DNA of 64,000 nucleotides. Origin: Marinobacter sediminum. Its GTDB lineage: Bacteria; Pseudomonadota; Gammaproteobacteria; Pseudomonadales; Oleiphilaceae. The stretch spans positions 2,914,001 to 2,978,000 of the forward strand of contig NZ_JAGTWY010000001.1 in the NCBI RefSeq assembly GCF_023657445.1, written 5' to 3'. Below are positions 15,834 to 26,058 of this stretch, one piece after another (the stretch's first letter is position 1; each line of letters starts with the position of its first letter). Position numbers and translations under genes: made by a program. Below the pieces are notes generated by a model. The model had not been told where the DNA came from and searched no databases. It saw only the letters and a program-made list of their open reading frames with translations.

Positions 15834-18326
15834 ATGTTTGAATACAAGAAGGACCGGATCGCACTGCCACCGGCCAACGCCAAGAAAACCCAGACTTGTT
15901 GCCATTTCTGCATTGTCGGCTGCGGTTACCATGTCTACAAATGGCCCGCAGATGAGGAAGGTGGTTTGGCCCCCGAGCAAAACGCACTTGGCCTGGATTT
16001 CCGCCAGCAGCTACCACCCCTAGCAGCCACAATGACCCAGGCCATGACCAACGTTATCCAGGACGAGGATGGCAGTTACCACCGGATCATGATCGTGCCG
16101 GACAGGGACTGCAAAGTGAACAGTGGGCTGGCATCAACGCGGGGCGGCCAGATGGCGTCGATCATGCACTCGCCCCAGACGCCGGTAGGCAGTCAGCGAT
16201 TGAAATACCCGCGGGTGTTCGCCGGCGATGAATGGCGGGATACCAGCTGGGATCAGGCCATCGCCCTGTATAGCCATCTGACCAAGCGCATTCTCGATGA
16301 TGACGGCTCCGACCAGCTGATGTTCAACCTGTTCGATCATGGCGGTGCCGGAGGTGGCTTCGAGAACACCTGGGGCACCGGCAAACTGATTTTCACCGGC
16401 CTCGGCAGCAAGATGGTGCGGATTCACAACCGCCCCGCCTATAACTCTGAGTGCCACGCCACCCGGGACATGGGCATCGGCGAGCTGAACAACAGCTATG
16501 AAGACGCCCGGATGGCCGATTGCATCTTCTCCATTGGCGCTAACGCCTACGAGACCCAGACCAACTACTTCCTCAATCACTGGCTACCCAGCCTCCAGGG
16601 CCAGACCACGGACAAAAAGCGGGCCGTCTATGAGGACGGTGAGACCGTCCAGCAGACAAAGATCATTATGGTCGATCCTCGTCGGTCCCTCACCGTCGCC
16701 CTTCTAGAGCAGGCTGTTGGCAAGGATAACCTCCTGTTTCTGGATATTGAACCGGGCACCGATACCGCTCTGTTCAATGGCCTGCTGACGTACGTGGTGG
16801 ATCAGGGCTGGCACGACAAGGACTTTATAGACGCACACACCACCGGCTTCGAGGACGCCCTGAAGGCCAACCGCATGAGCCTGGACGAAACCGGCAGAAT
16901 TACTGGCGTCAGCAAGGACAAAATCATCAAAGCCGCAGAGTGGGCATACAAGCCAAAAGCCTCCGGCCACCAACCCCGAACCATGCATGGCTATGAAAAG
17001 GGCATCATCTGGGGCAATGACAATTACCGCATTCAGTCGGCGCTGGTGGACCTGGTGCTGGCAACCCATAACGTGGGGCGCCGGGGAACCGGGGTGGTCC
17101 GGATGGGCGGCCACCAGGAAGGCTATTGCCGCCCGCCCTATCCGGGTGGCCGTCCGGCTCCCTATGTGGACCAGGAGATCATCCAGGGTAACGGCCAGAT
17201 GCTTACGGTCTGGGCCTGCAATGCCTTCCAGACTACCCTGAATGCAGAACAGTACCGAAACGAAGTCCTTCGCCGCAGTGACATTGTCAAACAGGCCCTG
17301 CGCAAGGTCCGGGGTGCCGGCCCGGAAAAGATGGCGGACGTTATCCACAAGGCGGTAAAGGAAGACGGTGGGCTGTTTATTACCGTAATCGACCTTTATC
17401 CCACCAAGTTTGCCGAAGCGGCTCACTTGCTGCTTCCGGCTGCGCATCCCGGTGAAATGAACCTGACCTCCATGAATGGCGAGCGGCGCCTGCGTCTGTC
17501 CGAGAGGTTTATGGACCCTCCGGGTAATGCCAGGCCGGACTGCCTGATCGCCGCAGACATGGCCAATGCCCTGCACAAGCTGTACGAAGCCGAAGGTAAC
17601 ACCGAAATGGTCAAGCGCTTTGACGGCTTCGACTGGAAAACTGAGGAGGACGCCTTCAACGACGGTTTTCGGCGCGCCGGCCAGCCCGGAGCACCACGCA
17701 TCGATAGCCAGGGCGGCCCCACCGGTCATCTGGCCACCTACGAACGGCTCCGTGCTGCCGGTAATAACGGCGTTCAGCTACCGATCAAGGAATACAAGGA
17801 CGGCCAGCTGATCGGTACGGAAATGCTGTACACCAACAACACGTTCGATACCGACGACGGCAAGGCACACTTCCAGGCCGCGCCCTGGAATGGCATGCCT
17901 GATGTCGTGGAAGAGCAACGTAAGAAGTACCGTTTCTGGATTAACAACGGCCGGACTAATCAGATCTGGCAAACCGCTTACCACGACCAGCACGTGGAAT
18001 TCCGTCGTGGCCGCTATCCGATGGCCCCGCTGGAAATCAACCCGGGCGATGCCAAGGATCTTGGCATTGAGTCGGGCGACCTGGTAGAGCTGTTCAACGA
18101 CTACGGCGCGACAACGGCCATGGCGTATCTGGAGCCGGACATCAAGCAGGGCCATGTATTCATGGAGGCGATGTACTTCAACTCCGTCATGGGCGACCTG
18201 GTGACGCCTTGGACCGACCGGAATATCATCCCCTACTACAAAGGAACCTGGGCGGATGTCCGCCGTGTCGGACGGATTGGGGACTACGCCGACAAGGTGA
18301 GTTTCAAGCGCCGACGGTACGTTTGA
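15834..18326 (+). CDS. aioA: Arsenite oxidase large (molybdopterin) subunit
   Basis: This 830-residue DMSO-reductase-family enzyme binds the bis-MGD molybdenum cofactor and a [3Fe-4S] cluster. The cluster motif CHFCIVGC (Cys 23, 26 and 30) and the following [11 protein letters not shown] segment, with serine where many relatives have a fourth cysteine, are those of AioA. It catalyses arsenite to arsenate. It has no signal of its own, consistent with export as a complex with AioB. The start has GGAGG eight bases upstream. A clean terminator follows the stop codon. Confidence 0.96.
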   Translation: MFEYKKDRIALPPANAKKTQTCCHFCIVGCGYHVYKWPADEEGGLAPEQNALGLDFRQQLPPLAATMTQAMTNVIQDEDGSYHRIMIVPDRDCKVNSGLASTRGGQMASIMHSPQTPVGSQRLKYPRVFAGDEWRDTSWDQAIALYSHLTKRILDDDGSDQLMFNLFDHGGAGGGFENTWGTGKLIFTGLGSKMVRIHNRPAYNSECHATRDMGIGELNNSYEDARMADCIFSIGANAYETQTNYFLNHWLPSLQGQTTDKKRAVYEDGETVQQTKIIMVDPRRSLTVALLEQAVGKDNLLFLDIEPGTDTALFNGLLTYVVDQGWHDKDFIDAHTTGFEDALKANRMSLDETGRITGVSKDKIIKAAEWAYKPKASGHQPRTMHGYEKGIIWGNDNYRIQSALVDLVLATHNVGRRGTGVVRMGGHQEGYCRPPYPGGRPAPYVDQEIIQGNGQMLTVWACNAFQTTLNAEQYRNEVLRRSDIVKQALRKVRGAGPEKMADVIHKAVKEDGGLFITVIDLYPTKFAEAAHLLLPAAHPGEMNLTSMNGERRLRLSERFMDPPGNARPDCLIAADMANALHKLYEAEGNTEMVKRFDGFDWKTEEDAFNDGFRRAGQPGAPRIDSQGGPTGHLATYERLRAAGNNGVQLPIKEYKDGQLIGTEMLYTNNTFDTDDGKAHFQAAPWNGMPDVVEEQRKKYRFWINNGRTNQIWQTAYHDQHVEFRRGRYPMAPLEINPGDAKDLGIESGDLVELFNDYGATTAMAYLEPDIKQGHVFMEAMYFNSVMGDLVTPWTDRNIIPYYKGTWADVRRVGRIGDYADKVSFKRRRYV

Positions 18327-18332
18327 ATGTCT

Positions 18333-18365
18333 GCCGGGTGCCCCAACGGGTACCCGGCTTTTTTG
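18333..18365 (+). terminator. Rho-independent terminator of aioBA
   Basis: GCCGGGTGCCC and GGGTACCCGGC form an 11-base stem (one G-T pair) with a four-base CAAC loop, followed by six T. It lies six bases after the aioA stop. Confidence 0.9.
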
Positions 18366-18454
18366 TCTCCTAGTGTAACTGTTCAGTCCCTGCTCTCCCT
18401 GCTACTATCGCCACCTGCTTCCATCGCCGCACTGTCAGACAACGGATTCAAGAT

Positions 18455-19252
18455 ATGGATTTTTTCCAGGCCCTTTTCCTTGGTCTTCTCCAGGGGCTGA
18501 CCGAATTCCTCCCCATTTCGAGCTCAGCCCACCTCATCCTGGTTCCTGCATTCTTTGGCTGGACTGATCAAGGTGTGGGGTTCGATCTCTCGGTTCACCT
18601 GGGCACCTTATTGGCAGTCGTTCTGTACTTCCGGCGAGACGTCTTCGGCATTGCCCGGGATGGCCTGATCTCCATGGCACAACGCAAATTAGTCGGCCAG
18701 GGCGCGTTGGCCTGGTACCTGGTGATCGGCACCATTCCCGCGGGCCTGGCCGGTTTGGCGTTGCTCGATATGATTGACAATGAGCTTCGGGCGGTGGAAG
18801 TGATCTTCGCCACAACCCTGGTGTTCGGCATTCTACTGGGTCTCGCTGACTGGCTGCCCAAGCGCCATCGAAATCTTGATAGCCTGAACTGGAAAGACGC
18901 TGCCATCGTTGGTATTGCCCAGGCAATGGCACTGGTGCCGGGCACGTCCCGCTCAGGCGTCACCATCACCGCCGGCCTGTTCCTGGGCATGACTCGGGAG
19001 ACCGCCTCCCGGTTCTCCTTTCTGCTGGCCATTCCTATCATCGTTCTGGCAGGGGGTGTCAAACTCCTGGAAGTCGCAACGTCTGATGTCATCGTGGACT
19101 GGAGTGGTTTCTTGATCGGTGGCGTGACGTCTTTCCTGATGGCGATCACGGCCATCCACTTCTTCCTGAAGTGGCTCAACAAGGTTGGGATGTGGCCGTA
19201 TGTGATCTACAGAATCGTTTTGGCCGGCGTAATTTACGTGGTTCTGATGTAA
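18455..19252 (+). CDS. uppP: Undecaprenyl-diphosphatase UppP (BacA)
   Basis: The 265-residue inner-membrane protein has the two BacA family signatures, LLQGLTEFLPISSSAHL near residue 10 and PGTSRSGVTITAGLFLG near residue 160. It recycles the undecaprenyl carrier used for peptidoglycan and other surface polymers by removing a phosphate. About eight membrane segments are visible. The start is preceded by GGA at moderate distance. The first structured repeat begins 24 bases after its stop, so the repeat may also end this transcript. Confidence 0.96.
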   Translation: MDFFQALFLGLLQGLTEFLPISSSAHLILVPAFFGWTDQGVGFDLSVHLGTLLAVVLYFRRDVFGIARDGLISMAQRKLVGQGALAWYLVIGTIPAGLAGLALLDMIDNELRAVEVIFATTLVFGILLGLADWLPKRHRNLDSLNWKDAAIVGIAQAMALVPGTSRSGVTITAGLFLGMTRETASRFSFLLAIPIIVLAGGVKLLEVATSDVIVDWSGFLIGGVTSFLMAITAIHFFLKWLNKVGMWPYVIYRIVLAGVIYVVLM

Positions 19253-19276
19253 AGGCGGCAAGCGTTCCGTCTGAAG

Positions 19277-19390
19277 CACAGGGTTGGGTAGGCCTTTCCA
19301 AAACTGTGCGGAGCCATGGATGGCGGAGCTCAAGCGTCACATGGACGTGCCGCAAGGAGCGTGTTTTGGAAAGGCCTACCCAACCCTGTG
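19277..19390 (+). repeat. Structured intergenic repeat, copy 1
   Basis: Perfect 28-base inverted arms (19277-19304 and 19363-19390) enclose a 58-base core. The core holds TGTGCGGA, a small hairpin GCCATGGATGGC, then CAAGCGT and a second hairpin around CACATGGACGTG. The inner 11 arm bases (CTTTCCAAAAC) and the core are shared with copy 2. It lies between the converging uppP and uvrD genes. It encodes no protein that I can support. Confidence 0.9.
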
Positions 19391-19400
19391 CCCCCTGAAA

Positions 19401-21566
19401 CTAACAGGCTTCCAGGGGCGCATAAGCCAGCACCAGCCACTTGGCACCCTCATCGAAGTTCACCTGTACCCGAGTATGGTGCCCGGTTCCCTCAGAGTTC
19501 ATAACGATGCCCTCGCCAAACTTAGGATGCCGGACTCGCTGACCCAGGCTGAACCCGGACTGCTGGGCTGAATCCTGACTGAACAGGCTTTCGTTGGGCC
19601 GCTGAACCATGGCCGGACGGGTCACAGTATTTCTCAGGCGGACTTCCTGCAGGCAGTCGCCGGGAATTTCACGAACAAACCGGGACAGTGCGTTGAATTT
19701 CTCCTGGCCATACAGGCGGCGAGATTCTGCGTAAGTGAGCACCAGCTTTTTCATGGCGCGGGTGATGCCGACATAGGCCAGACGGCGTTCCTCCTCCATC
19801 CGGCCCGGCTCTTCCAGCGACATTCCGTGCGGGAACAGCCCTTCTTCCACACCGGCCAGGAATACCAGCGGAAACTCCAGGCCCTTGGCGGAGTGAAGTG
19901 TCATTAACTGCACGCTGTCTTCGTGAGCTTCCGCCTGGGATTCACCAGCATCCAGAGCCGCCTGGGCAATAAATTCCGACAGCGGGTCCACACCCTCTTC
20001 CACTTCAAAGTCAGAGAGGGCATTCACCAGTTCTTCAAGGTTCTCAACCCGGGCCTGCCCCTTCTCGCCCTTTTCGCTGGCGTGGTAACCCTTCAGACCG
20101 CTGTCTTCAATCGTCTGTTTCATCAGACCATGCAACGTGGCATCGCCCACCATGCCAGACAGGCCCTCGATAATCGCAATGAACGACTGTAACCCGGTCT
20201 TGGCCCTACCTTTTACCTGGCCCGCTTCCAGCAATCGCTCCGCCGACTCCCAGAGCGAGATGCTCTGTTCGGTCGCGTACTCCCGAAGCTCGGCCAGACT
20301 CTTGGCTCCGATGCCCCGAGGCGGCACATTCACCACCCGCTCAAAGGCCGCGTCGTCCCGGCGGTACTGCACCAGCCTTAAATAGGCCAGTGCATTTCGG
20401 ATTTCCTGACGGTCGTAGAACCGCAGACCGCCGTAGACCCGATATGGAATCCCCTGACGCATCAGCGCTTCTTCGAGCACCCGCGACTGGGCGTTGGAAC
20501 GATAAAGAATTGCGGACTCACTGCGTAAATTGCCATCCAGAACCCAGGAGGAAATGCTGTCGGCGATGTAGTTGGCTTCGTCCTGCTCGTTGAACGCGGC
20601 GTACAGACTGATGGGTTCGCCATCCGGCCCGTCGGTCCAGAGTTCCTTGCCCAATCGCCCCTGATTGTTGGCAATAACCGCATTGGCGGCTTTCAGGATC
20701 ATCTGGGTCGAACGGTAATTCTGTTCCAGGCGCACCAGTCGTGCGTTGGGGAAGTCCCGCTGGTACTGCTGGATGTTCTCGATCTTGGCGCCGCGCCAGC
20801 CGTAGATGGACTGGTCGTCATCACCCACCACGGTCAGTGGCACACGGTTGTTCGCAAGCACCTGCAACCAGGCATACTGAATCGTATTGGTATCCTGAAA
20901 CTCGTCCACCAGAATGTGCTGGAACCGTTTCTGGTAATGGGCCAGCAGCTCGGGCCGGTGCAGCCAGAGTTCATGGGAACGCAGCAAGAGCTCGCCAAAA
21001 TCCACCAAACCACCCAGCTGACAGAGCTTTTCGTACTGGCGATAGATCTTAAGCATGGTCGAGATGAAGTGATCACCCGGATTCTCCTGGATATGATCCG
21101 CCCGCAGGCCTTCATCCTTCTGGCTGTTAATGAACCACTGAGCCTGTTTCGGTGGCCAGCGGCTCTCATCAATCTGGTTTTCCCGCATCACCCGCTTGAT
21201 CAGTCGCAACTGATCATCGCTGTCCAACACCTGGAAATTCTCCGGCAACCCGGCGTCCTGGTAGTGCGCGCGCAGCAGCCGGTGGGCAATGCCATGGAAA
21301 GTACCAAACCAGAGACCCCGGGCCGGAATGTCCATCATCTGCTCAATGCGATAACGCATTTCCCTGGCGGCCTTGTTGGTAAAGGTTACCGCCAGGATCC
21401 CGGTGGGTGGCACCCGGTCTACGGTCATCAACCACGCAATCCGATGCACCAGTACCCGCGTCTTGCCACTGCCGGCGCCCGCAAGCACCAAGAGGTGATC
21501 ATTCTGGGCGGTTACGGCCTCACGCTGGGCGTCATTGAGAGGATCGATAATGTGGGAGACATCCAT
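19401..21566 (-). CDS. uvrD: DNA helicase II UvrD
   Basis: This 721-residue SF1A helicase, of E. coli UvrD length, starts DPLNDAQREAVTA with Walker A AGAGSGKT near residues 29-36. Motif II is LVDEFQDTN, motif III VVGDDDQSIYGWRGA, and motif VI is in YVGITRAMKKL. The C-terminal tail (VRHPKFGEGIVM ... VQVNFDEGAKWL) is the Tudor-like domain that binds RNA polymerase in UvrD/PcrA. It acts in nucleotide excision and mismatch repair. Structured repeats lie on both sides of the gene. Confidence 0.96.
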   Translation of the reverse strand: MDVSHIIDPLNDAQREAVTAQNDHLLVLAGAGSGKTRVLVHRIAWLMTVDRVPPTGILAVTFTNKAAREMRYRIEQMMDIPARGLWFGTFHGIAHRLLRAHYQDAGLPENFQVLDSDDQLRLIKRVMRENQIDESRWPPKQAQWFINSQKDEGLRADHIQENPGDHFISTMLKIYRQYEKLCQLGGLVDFGELLLRSHELWLHRPELLAHYQKRFQHILVDEFQDTNTIQYAWLQVLANNRVPLTVVGDDDQSIYGWRGAKIENIQQYQRDFPNARLVRLEQNYRSTQMILKAANAVIANNQGRLGKELWTDGPDGEPISLYAAFNEQDEANYIADSISSWVLDGNLRSESAILYRSNAQSRVLEEALMRQGIPYRVYGGLRFYDRQEIRNALAYLRLVQYRRDDAAFERVVNVPPRGIGAKSLAELREYATEQSISLWESAERLLEAGQVKGRAKTGLQSFIAIIEGLSGMVGDATLHGLMKQTIEDSGLKGYHASEKGEKGQARVENLEELVNALSDFEVEEGVDPLSEFIAQAALDAGESQAEAHEDSVQLMTLHSAKGLEFPLVFLAGVEEGLFPHGMSLEEPGRMEEERRLAYVGITRAMKKLVLTYAESRRLYGQEKFNALSRFVREIPGDCLQEVRLRNTVTRPAMVQRPNESLFSQDSAQQSGFSLGQRVRHPKFGEGIVMNSEGTGHHTRVQVNFDEGAKWLVLAYAPLEAC

Positions 21567-21680
21567 AGGGAAACGTTCGCTACTGGTTAAATAAACAGGA
21601 GTGGAAGTATAACAGGAGAAAAAACGGATTTCCGCGGGCTTGGGTGAGCCCTCTGACTTCTGGCGAGTCGCGCGCGAGCA

Positions 21681-21766
21681 GGCCCCTTTTCAGGACACGC
21701 TACGAGCACATCCATGTGCGCTTGGGTGTGGCCTTCCCTGGCCACACACAGTCCTGAAAAGGGGCC
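21681..21766 (-). repeat. Structured intergenic repeat, copy 3 (diverged, inverted)
   Basis: Arms 21681-21696 and 21751-21766 are perfectly complementary over 16 bases, with a further imperfect GCGAG pairing outside. The core has two hairpins: GCACAT-CC-ATGTGC at 21706-21719 and GTGTGGCC/GGCCACAC at 21726-21747. Read on the minus strand the order matches copies 1 and 2: arm, TGTG, hairpin 1, CAAGCG, CACATGGATGTG hairpin, arm. It lies between gabD and uvrD, about 115 bases upstream of the uvrD start. Confidence 0.75.
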
Positions 21767-21806
21767 CGCTCTCGCACTTTTCCATGTATGAGAGAAAGCT
21801 TTTCTG

Positions 21807-23258
21807 TTAAAAGCCTCTGGGCACAGTCTGCGCTTCTACGAACTCAAACAGACCTTCCAGACCACCCTCGCGGCCAATGCCGGAGGCTTTCATGCCGCCA
21901 AACGGCGCTTCCGGCGTAGGACCAGTACCGGTGTTCCAGCCACAGTGTCCGAAACGCAGCCCCGCCGCAACACGCTGGGCGCGCTCGGCATCACCGGTGA
22001 ACACGTAAGAGGCCAAGCCAAACTCGGTATCGTTACCGGCCTCAATCACCTCTTCCTCAGTGCGGAACAGTGCCATCGGCACCAGCGGGCCAAATGTTTC
22101 TTCCCGATAGCAGAACATATCGCTGGTCACATCGGTCACAACCGTTGGGGGAAAGAACAGGTCATTGCCAAGCTCTTCCGGCTTTTTACCCGCAACCAGC
22201 CCGGCGCCTTTTTCCAGTGCGTCTTCAAGGTGTCGTTTCACCTTGTCGAAGCCGGCCTTGTTAATCAGCGGCCCGAGATCAACACCACCGTTGATACCGT
22301 CACCGACGGTCATCTTGTTCACACGCTCGGCGAGTTTCTCGCCAAAGGCATCGGCCACTTTCTCGTGCACAAAGATCCGGTTGGCACAAACACAGGTCTG
22401 GCCACCTCCACGGAACTTGTTGGCAATCAGGTTATCCGCTGCGGCATCCAGGTCGGCATCATCAAAGACGATGAACGGCGCATTGCCACCCAGTTCCAGG
22501 GCCAGCTTCTTGACCTGCTCGGCGGTATCCTGAATCAGCTTGCGACCAACCTCGGTGGAGCCGGTAAAGCTCAGCATGGGCACGTCCGGACTCTCGCACA
22601 GGACCTTGCCAATCACGCTGGCCTTACCCATCACCAGATTGACCATGCCGTCCGGCATGTCGGTGTGCTTGTCCATCAGACTGAACAGGGCGACCATCGT
22701 CAGCGGGGTTTCGCTGGCCGGTTTAATCACCGACGGACAACCAGCAGCAAGCGCGGCCGAAAGCTTCTTGGCAATCATGCCGATCGGGAAGTTCCAGGGG
22801 GTAATCAGGCCGGTAACACCAACCGGGCGATAATGAACCGTCCAGGTGCAGTCCTTGGGCTTTTCCGGAATCGTGTGGGCATCCAGTGCCTGAATATGCT
22901 TGGAGCAGTAATCGAAGAAGCCGGCGGCGTAATCAACCTCACCCTGGGCCTCCTGCAACGGCTTGCCGTGCTCCATACACAGGATCCGCCCTACTTCTTC
23001 CTTGTTTGCCTTGAGGGCATCGCGAATATCTTCCAGCCACTTCCTGCGGGTCTCAATGGAATACGGACTGGTCAGTCGAAGCGCCGACTTGCCGGCAGCA
23101 ACCGCCGCCTTTACCTCGTCCTCAGACATGGAGGCCGCCTGCGCGATCACCTCACCCGTGGCCGGGTTGTAGACATCGAAGGTGTTGCCCTGTGCATTAT
23201 CAGTCCAGCGACCGCCGATGTAGCCGGTCAGCTTTTCCAGCAGTGGTGACTCGATCAT
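21807..23258 (-). CDS. gabD: NAD(P)-dependent succinate-semialdehyde dehydrogenase
   Basis: This 483-residue aldehyde dehydrogenase is most like GabD. It has PWNFPIGM, the glutamate motif LELGGNAPF, and the catalytic cysteine segment GQTCVCANR. These last two cysteines, two residues apart, are typical of GabD. It oxidises succinate semialdehyde, the end product of GABA and putrescine breakdown, to succinate. GAGGAG sits five bases before the start. It diverges from an acetylpolyamine-amidohydrolase-like gene, which fits polyamine catabolism. Confidence 0.88.
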   Translation of the reverse strand: MIESPLLEKLTGYIGGRWTDNAQGNTFDVYNPATGEVIAQAASMSEDEVKAAVAAGKSALRLTSPYSIETRRKWLEDIRDALKANKEEVGRILCMEHGKPLQEAQGEVDYAAGFFDYCSKHIQALDAHTIPEKPKDCTWTVHYRPVGVTGLITPWNFPIGMIAKKLSAALAAGCPSVIKPASETPLTMVALFSLMDKHTDMPDGMVNLVMGKASVIGKVLCESPDVPMLSFTGSTEVGRKLIQDTAEQVKKLALELGGNAPFIVFDDADLDAAADNLIANKFRGGGQTCVCANRIFVHEKVADAFGEKLAERVNKMTVGDGINGGVDLGPLINKAGFDKVKRHLEDALEKGAGLVAGKKPEELGNDLFFPPTVVTDVTSDMFCYREETFGPLVPMALFRTEEEVIEAGNDTEFGLASYVFTGDAERAQRVAAGLRFGHCGWNTGTGPTPEAPFGGMKASGIGREGGLEGLFEFVEAQTVPRGF

Positions 23259-23430
23259 CTCGGCTCCTCTTCTGTAAGTAGCTCTATCCCTGCCGGGACA
23301 GTGTTGCGTCAGTTGAATATGTCTTCCATAGTGGATGCTGAATCTCTGGCTGTAAAGTCAATCGCGAGGCTTTTGAACATCCTCCGACTGCGCCTATACT
23401 CGGAGCATCAAAAACCAAAGAGGTCGGATA

Positions 23431-24444
23431 ATGAAAGCGTTTTTCCATCCCGCTCAGGATCAGCATATTCCCAAGACCTACTTCACCCGGGGTCAGATGC
23501 GCCAGCCGCAAGAAATACCTGACCGTACCGGTCAGATGCTGGAAGGTTTGAAGGAAATGGGGGTATCCATTCTGCAGCCATCTGATCAGGGCGCCGCTCC
23601 GATCTCAAAGGTGCACGACCTGGGCTACCTCCGCTTCCTGGAATCGGCCCATCGGCGCTGGATGAAAATGGGTGACTGGGGCGAAGAGGTCATTTCAAAT
23701 ATCTTTGTCCGGTCCCCCAATCACCTGACGGGTATTCTGGCCGAGGCCGCCCGTTATCAGGCTGATGGCAGCTGCCCGATAGGCGAACACACCTGGCATG
23801 CAGCCTACTGGTCAGCACAGTCTGCCCTGGGCGCAGCCGACGCACTTATTGCCGGAGACCGCACTTCCTACGCCGTTTGTCGTCCCCCGGGCCACCACGC
23901 CAGGAAGGATGCGGCGGGCGGTTTCTGTTACCTGAACAACGCCGCCATTGCCGCGGAGCATATGAAGAGCCGATTCCCCCGGATTGCCATCCTCGACCCG
24001 GACATGCACCACGGCCAGGGCATCCAGGAAATCTTCTACGATCGCAGCGATGTGCTTTACGTATCGATTCATGGCGATCCAACGAATTTTTACCCGGTTG
24101 TTTCCGGTTACGAAAACGAACGGGGTGAAGGAGAAGGCTTCGGTTACAACATCAACCTGCCGATGCCCCATGGCTCGTCCGAAGACGATTTTTTCGAAAA
24201 ACTGGACGAGGCCCTGGCCGCCATCAAACTGTATCAGCCGGATGCCCTGATCCTAACGCTTGGTTTCGACATCTACAAAAACGACCCGCAGGCCAAAGTG
24301 TCGGTATCTACGGAGGGCTTCTGCCGGTTAAGCACGCACATCCGCCAGCTTGGCTTACCGACGCTGATCGTGCAGGAAGGTGGCTATGACCTGGACGCCC
24401 TCAGTGAAAACGTCCAGCAATTCTTCAAGGGACTGGCTGGTTAA
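23431..24444 (+). CDS. Histone-deacetylase-like amidohydrolase (acetylpolyamine amidohydrolase type)
   Basis: The 337-residue protein has the HDAC fold motifs: CRPPGHHA with the tandem catalytic histidines, the zinc ligands in DPDMHHGQG, and the third ligand in LGFDIYKNDP. The N-terminus MKAFFHPAQDQHIP is typical of acetylpolyamine amidohydrolases. It would remove acetyl groups from acetylputrescine or related amines. The GAGG site is seven bases before the ATG. The divergent gabD could process the resulting product downstream. The substrate is inferred, not shown. Confidence 0.88.
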   Translation: MKAFFHPAQDQHIPKTYFTRGQMRQPQEIPDRTGQMLEGLKEMGVSILQPSDQGAAPISKVHDLGYLRFLESAHRRWMKMGDWGEEVISNIFVRSPNHLTGILAEAARYQADGSCPIGEHTWHAAYWSAQSALGAADALIAGDRTSYAVCRPPGHHARKDAAGGFCYLNNAAIAAEHMKSRFPRIAILDPDMHHGQGIQEIFYDRSDVLYVSIHGDPTNFYPVVSGYENERGEGEGFGYNINLPMPHGSSEDDFFEKLDEALAAIKLYQPDALILTLGFDIYKNDPQAKVSVSTEGFCRLSTHIRQLGLPTLIVQEGGYDLDALSENVQQFFKGLAG

Positions 24445-24448
24445 GCAA

Positions 24449-25903
24449 TCAGGAGGCGGGTGCGTAAACCTTGATGTTTTCGTGCCCTTCCGCCTTCAGG
24501 TGCCCCGCATGCATACGGCTCATGGAGCCGCGATCACAATAAAGCAGGTACTGGCGATTGCCGGGCAACGACGGTATCTGCTGATTCAACTCATAAAACG
24601 GAATCTGAATCACCTCGTTATTGGTCAGCGTCAGCGGTGCATGCTCGCCCTCTGAGGGGTGACGCACATCGATGATAACGTCATCCACGCCCGGCGTTTG
24701 CACCAATTCAACCTCTTCCGGTGTTTTGATGGTTTCCAGAAGACGGTCTACCGGAGTCTCTTCCCGGGAGTCGATAGCATTGACCAGTGCCGCCGGATCC
24801 ATCGCAGACTCATCCTCCTCCACCCGATGAAGCTTGGCCCGGGTCGCAGGTTTCTGGGAAATTACCCCGCAATACTCTGGCATGGTGCGGGCGTAGGCTT
24901 CGGTACCAATCTCCCGGGCGATACCAATGATGGTCTCCTTGTCCATGGAGATCAGCGGACGCAAAACCACTTCATCGCTGGCCCGGTCCACGACATTGAT
25001 ATTGGTCAGGGTCTGGCTCGATACCTGGGCGACCGCATCACCGGTGACCAGCCCTGCGACATTGTTCTTCTTGGCGATTTCGGCAGCTGCCTTAAGCATC
25101 TGACGTTTGAGGACCACTCCCCAGTGACGGTGATTCACCGACCCCATGATTTCAGAGATAACCCCGTCGAAGGGCACGGAAATAAACTTGGCACCGTGTG
25201 ACGCACCGTAGCGGTCCCAGAGATAGTGGACTACCTGACGAACGCCAACCTCGTGGGCCGTGCCGCCCAGATTGAAAAACAGGAAATGACTCCGCAACCC
25301 TCTACGCATCATCAGGTAGGCAGCAACAGTGGAATCATAGCCACCGGAAATCAGTGTCATCACGTTTTCAACACTGCCCAGCGGGTAGCCACCAAGGCCA
25401 CGATGCCTGCGATAGGCAATGTGAAAATGCTCATCCTGCACTTCGATCCGAACTCTCACCTGCGGCGACTTGAGATTAACACCGACGGCACCTGACGCCT
25501 GCATCAAGGCAGCCCCCGCCTTGCGTTCCACCTCAATGGACCGGAAGTTGTGGTCACCGTGGCGTCGGACACGAACCGCAAAGGTTTTGCCATTCAGTTG
25601 GTCGGCAAAAGCTTCCACTGCTTTTTCCGCAATATCGTCAATACTGACAAACGGGAACACGCCGATTTCCTGAATGGTGGAAATCCCCGGAATGCGCAGA
25701 AGTGCGTCAATAACAGAACCGGAGAGGCCGCGGTCGTCTGGAAACTCCACGTCCACCCTGTCCCAACTGCCGTGGACAACAATGTCGTGATCAAGACGCG
25801 CCAGCAGTTTGCGAATGTTCTGCCGCAGATGGCGCATCTGCTGGCGACGGACGGGCTTGCTCTTGATAGCAACTTCAGGAGCGGGACGAATAAGAAGTTT
25901 CAT
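24449..25903 (-). CDS. thiI: tRNA 4-thiouridine synthetase with rhodanese domain
   Basis: The 484-residue protein has an N-terminal ferredoxin-like plus THUMP region, the PP-loop SGGYDSTVAAY, the conserved cysteine in PEYCGVISQ, and a C-terminal rhodanese domain with the persulfide cysteine in LLYCDRG. It makes 4-thiouridine at position 8 of tRNA and, in enterics, also supplies sulfur for thiazole synthesis. The start at 25903 (MKLLIRPAPEV) matches the family; the open frame extends 27 codons further upstream without support. Its stop is four bases from the convergent deacetylase-like gene. Confidence 0.95.
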   Translation of the reverse strand: MKLLIRPAPEVAIKSKPVRRQQMRHLRQNIRKLLARLDHDIVVHGSWDRVDVEFPDDRGLSGSVIDALLRIPGISTIQEIGVFPFVSIDDIAEKAVEAFADQLNGKTFAVRVRRHGDHNFRSIEVERKAGAALMQASGAVGVNLKSPQVRVRIEVQDEHFHIAYRRHRGLGGYPLGSVENVMTLISGGYDSTVAAYLMMRRGLRSHFLFFNLGGTAHEVGVRQVVHYLWDRYGASHGAKFISVPFDGVISEIMGSVNHRHWGVVLKRQMLKAAAEIAKKNNVAGLVTGDAVAQVSSQTLTNINVVDRASDEVVLRPLISMDKETIIGIAREIGTEAYARTMPEYCGVISQKPATRAKLHRVEEDESAMDPAALVNAIDSREETPVDRLLETIKTPEEVELVQTPGVDDVIIDVRHPSEGEHAPLTLTNNEVIQIPFYELNQQIPSLPGNRQYLLYCDRGSMSRMHAGHLKAEGHENIKVYAPAS

Positions 25904-26058
25904 AGACCTGAATTTTGTCGGGTGGCGTAAAAAAAGGAAAGCACCTAGTGTACCTTCCTGACCCCTTGCTTCAAAATCAGGCATTGCCGAAACACCAGAC
26001 CGACCTGCGTCATACGATCGTGGACACAGCCGGAAGACAGTCAGGAGCTCTATCGTTC

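Noticed and set aside
19277..19390. Repeat copy 1 as an ordinary terminator or as a MITE
   Set aside because: A terminator does not explain copy 2 between divergent genes, the absence of T-runs, or the two-hairpin core; a MITE should have similar termini between copies and target duplications, but the outer arms differ and no clear direct repeat flanks them.
21945..23249. 434-codon frame antisense to gabD
   Set aside because: It is a long open shadow caused by GC-rich codon use; gabD on the other strand has full family motifs. The same holds for long antisense frames opposite pstS, aioA, acnA, the OmpA/TSP3 gene and the sortase target.
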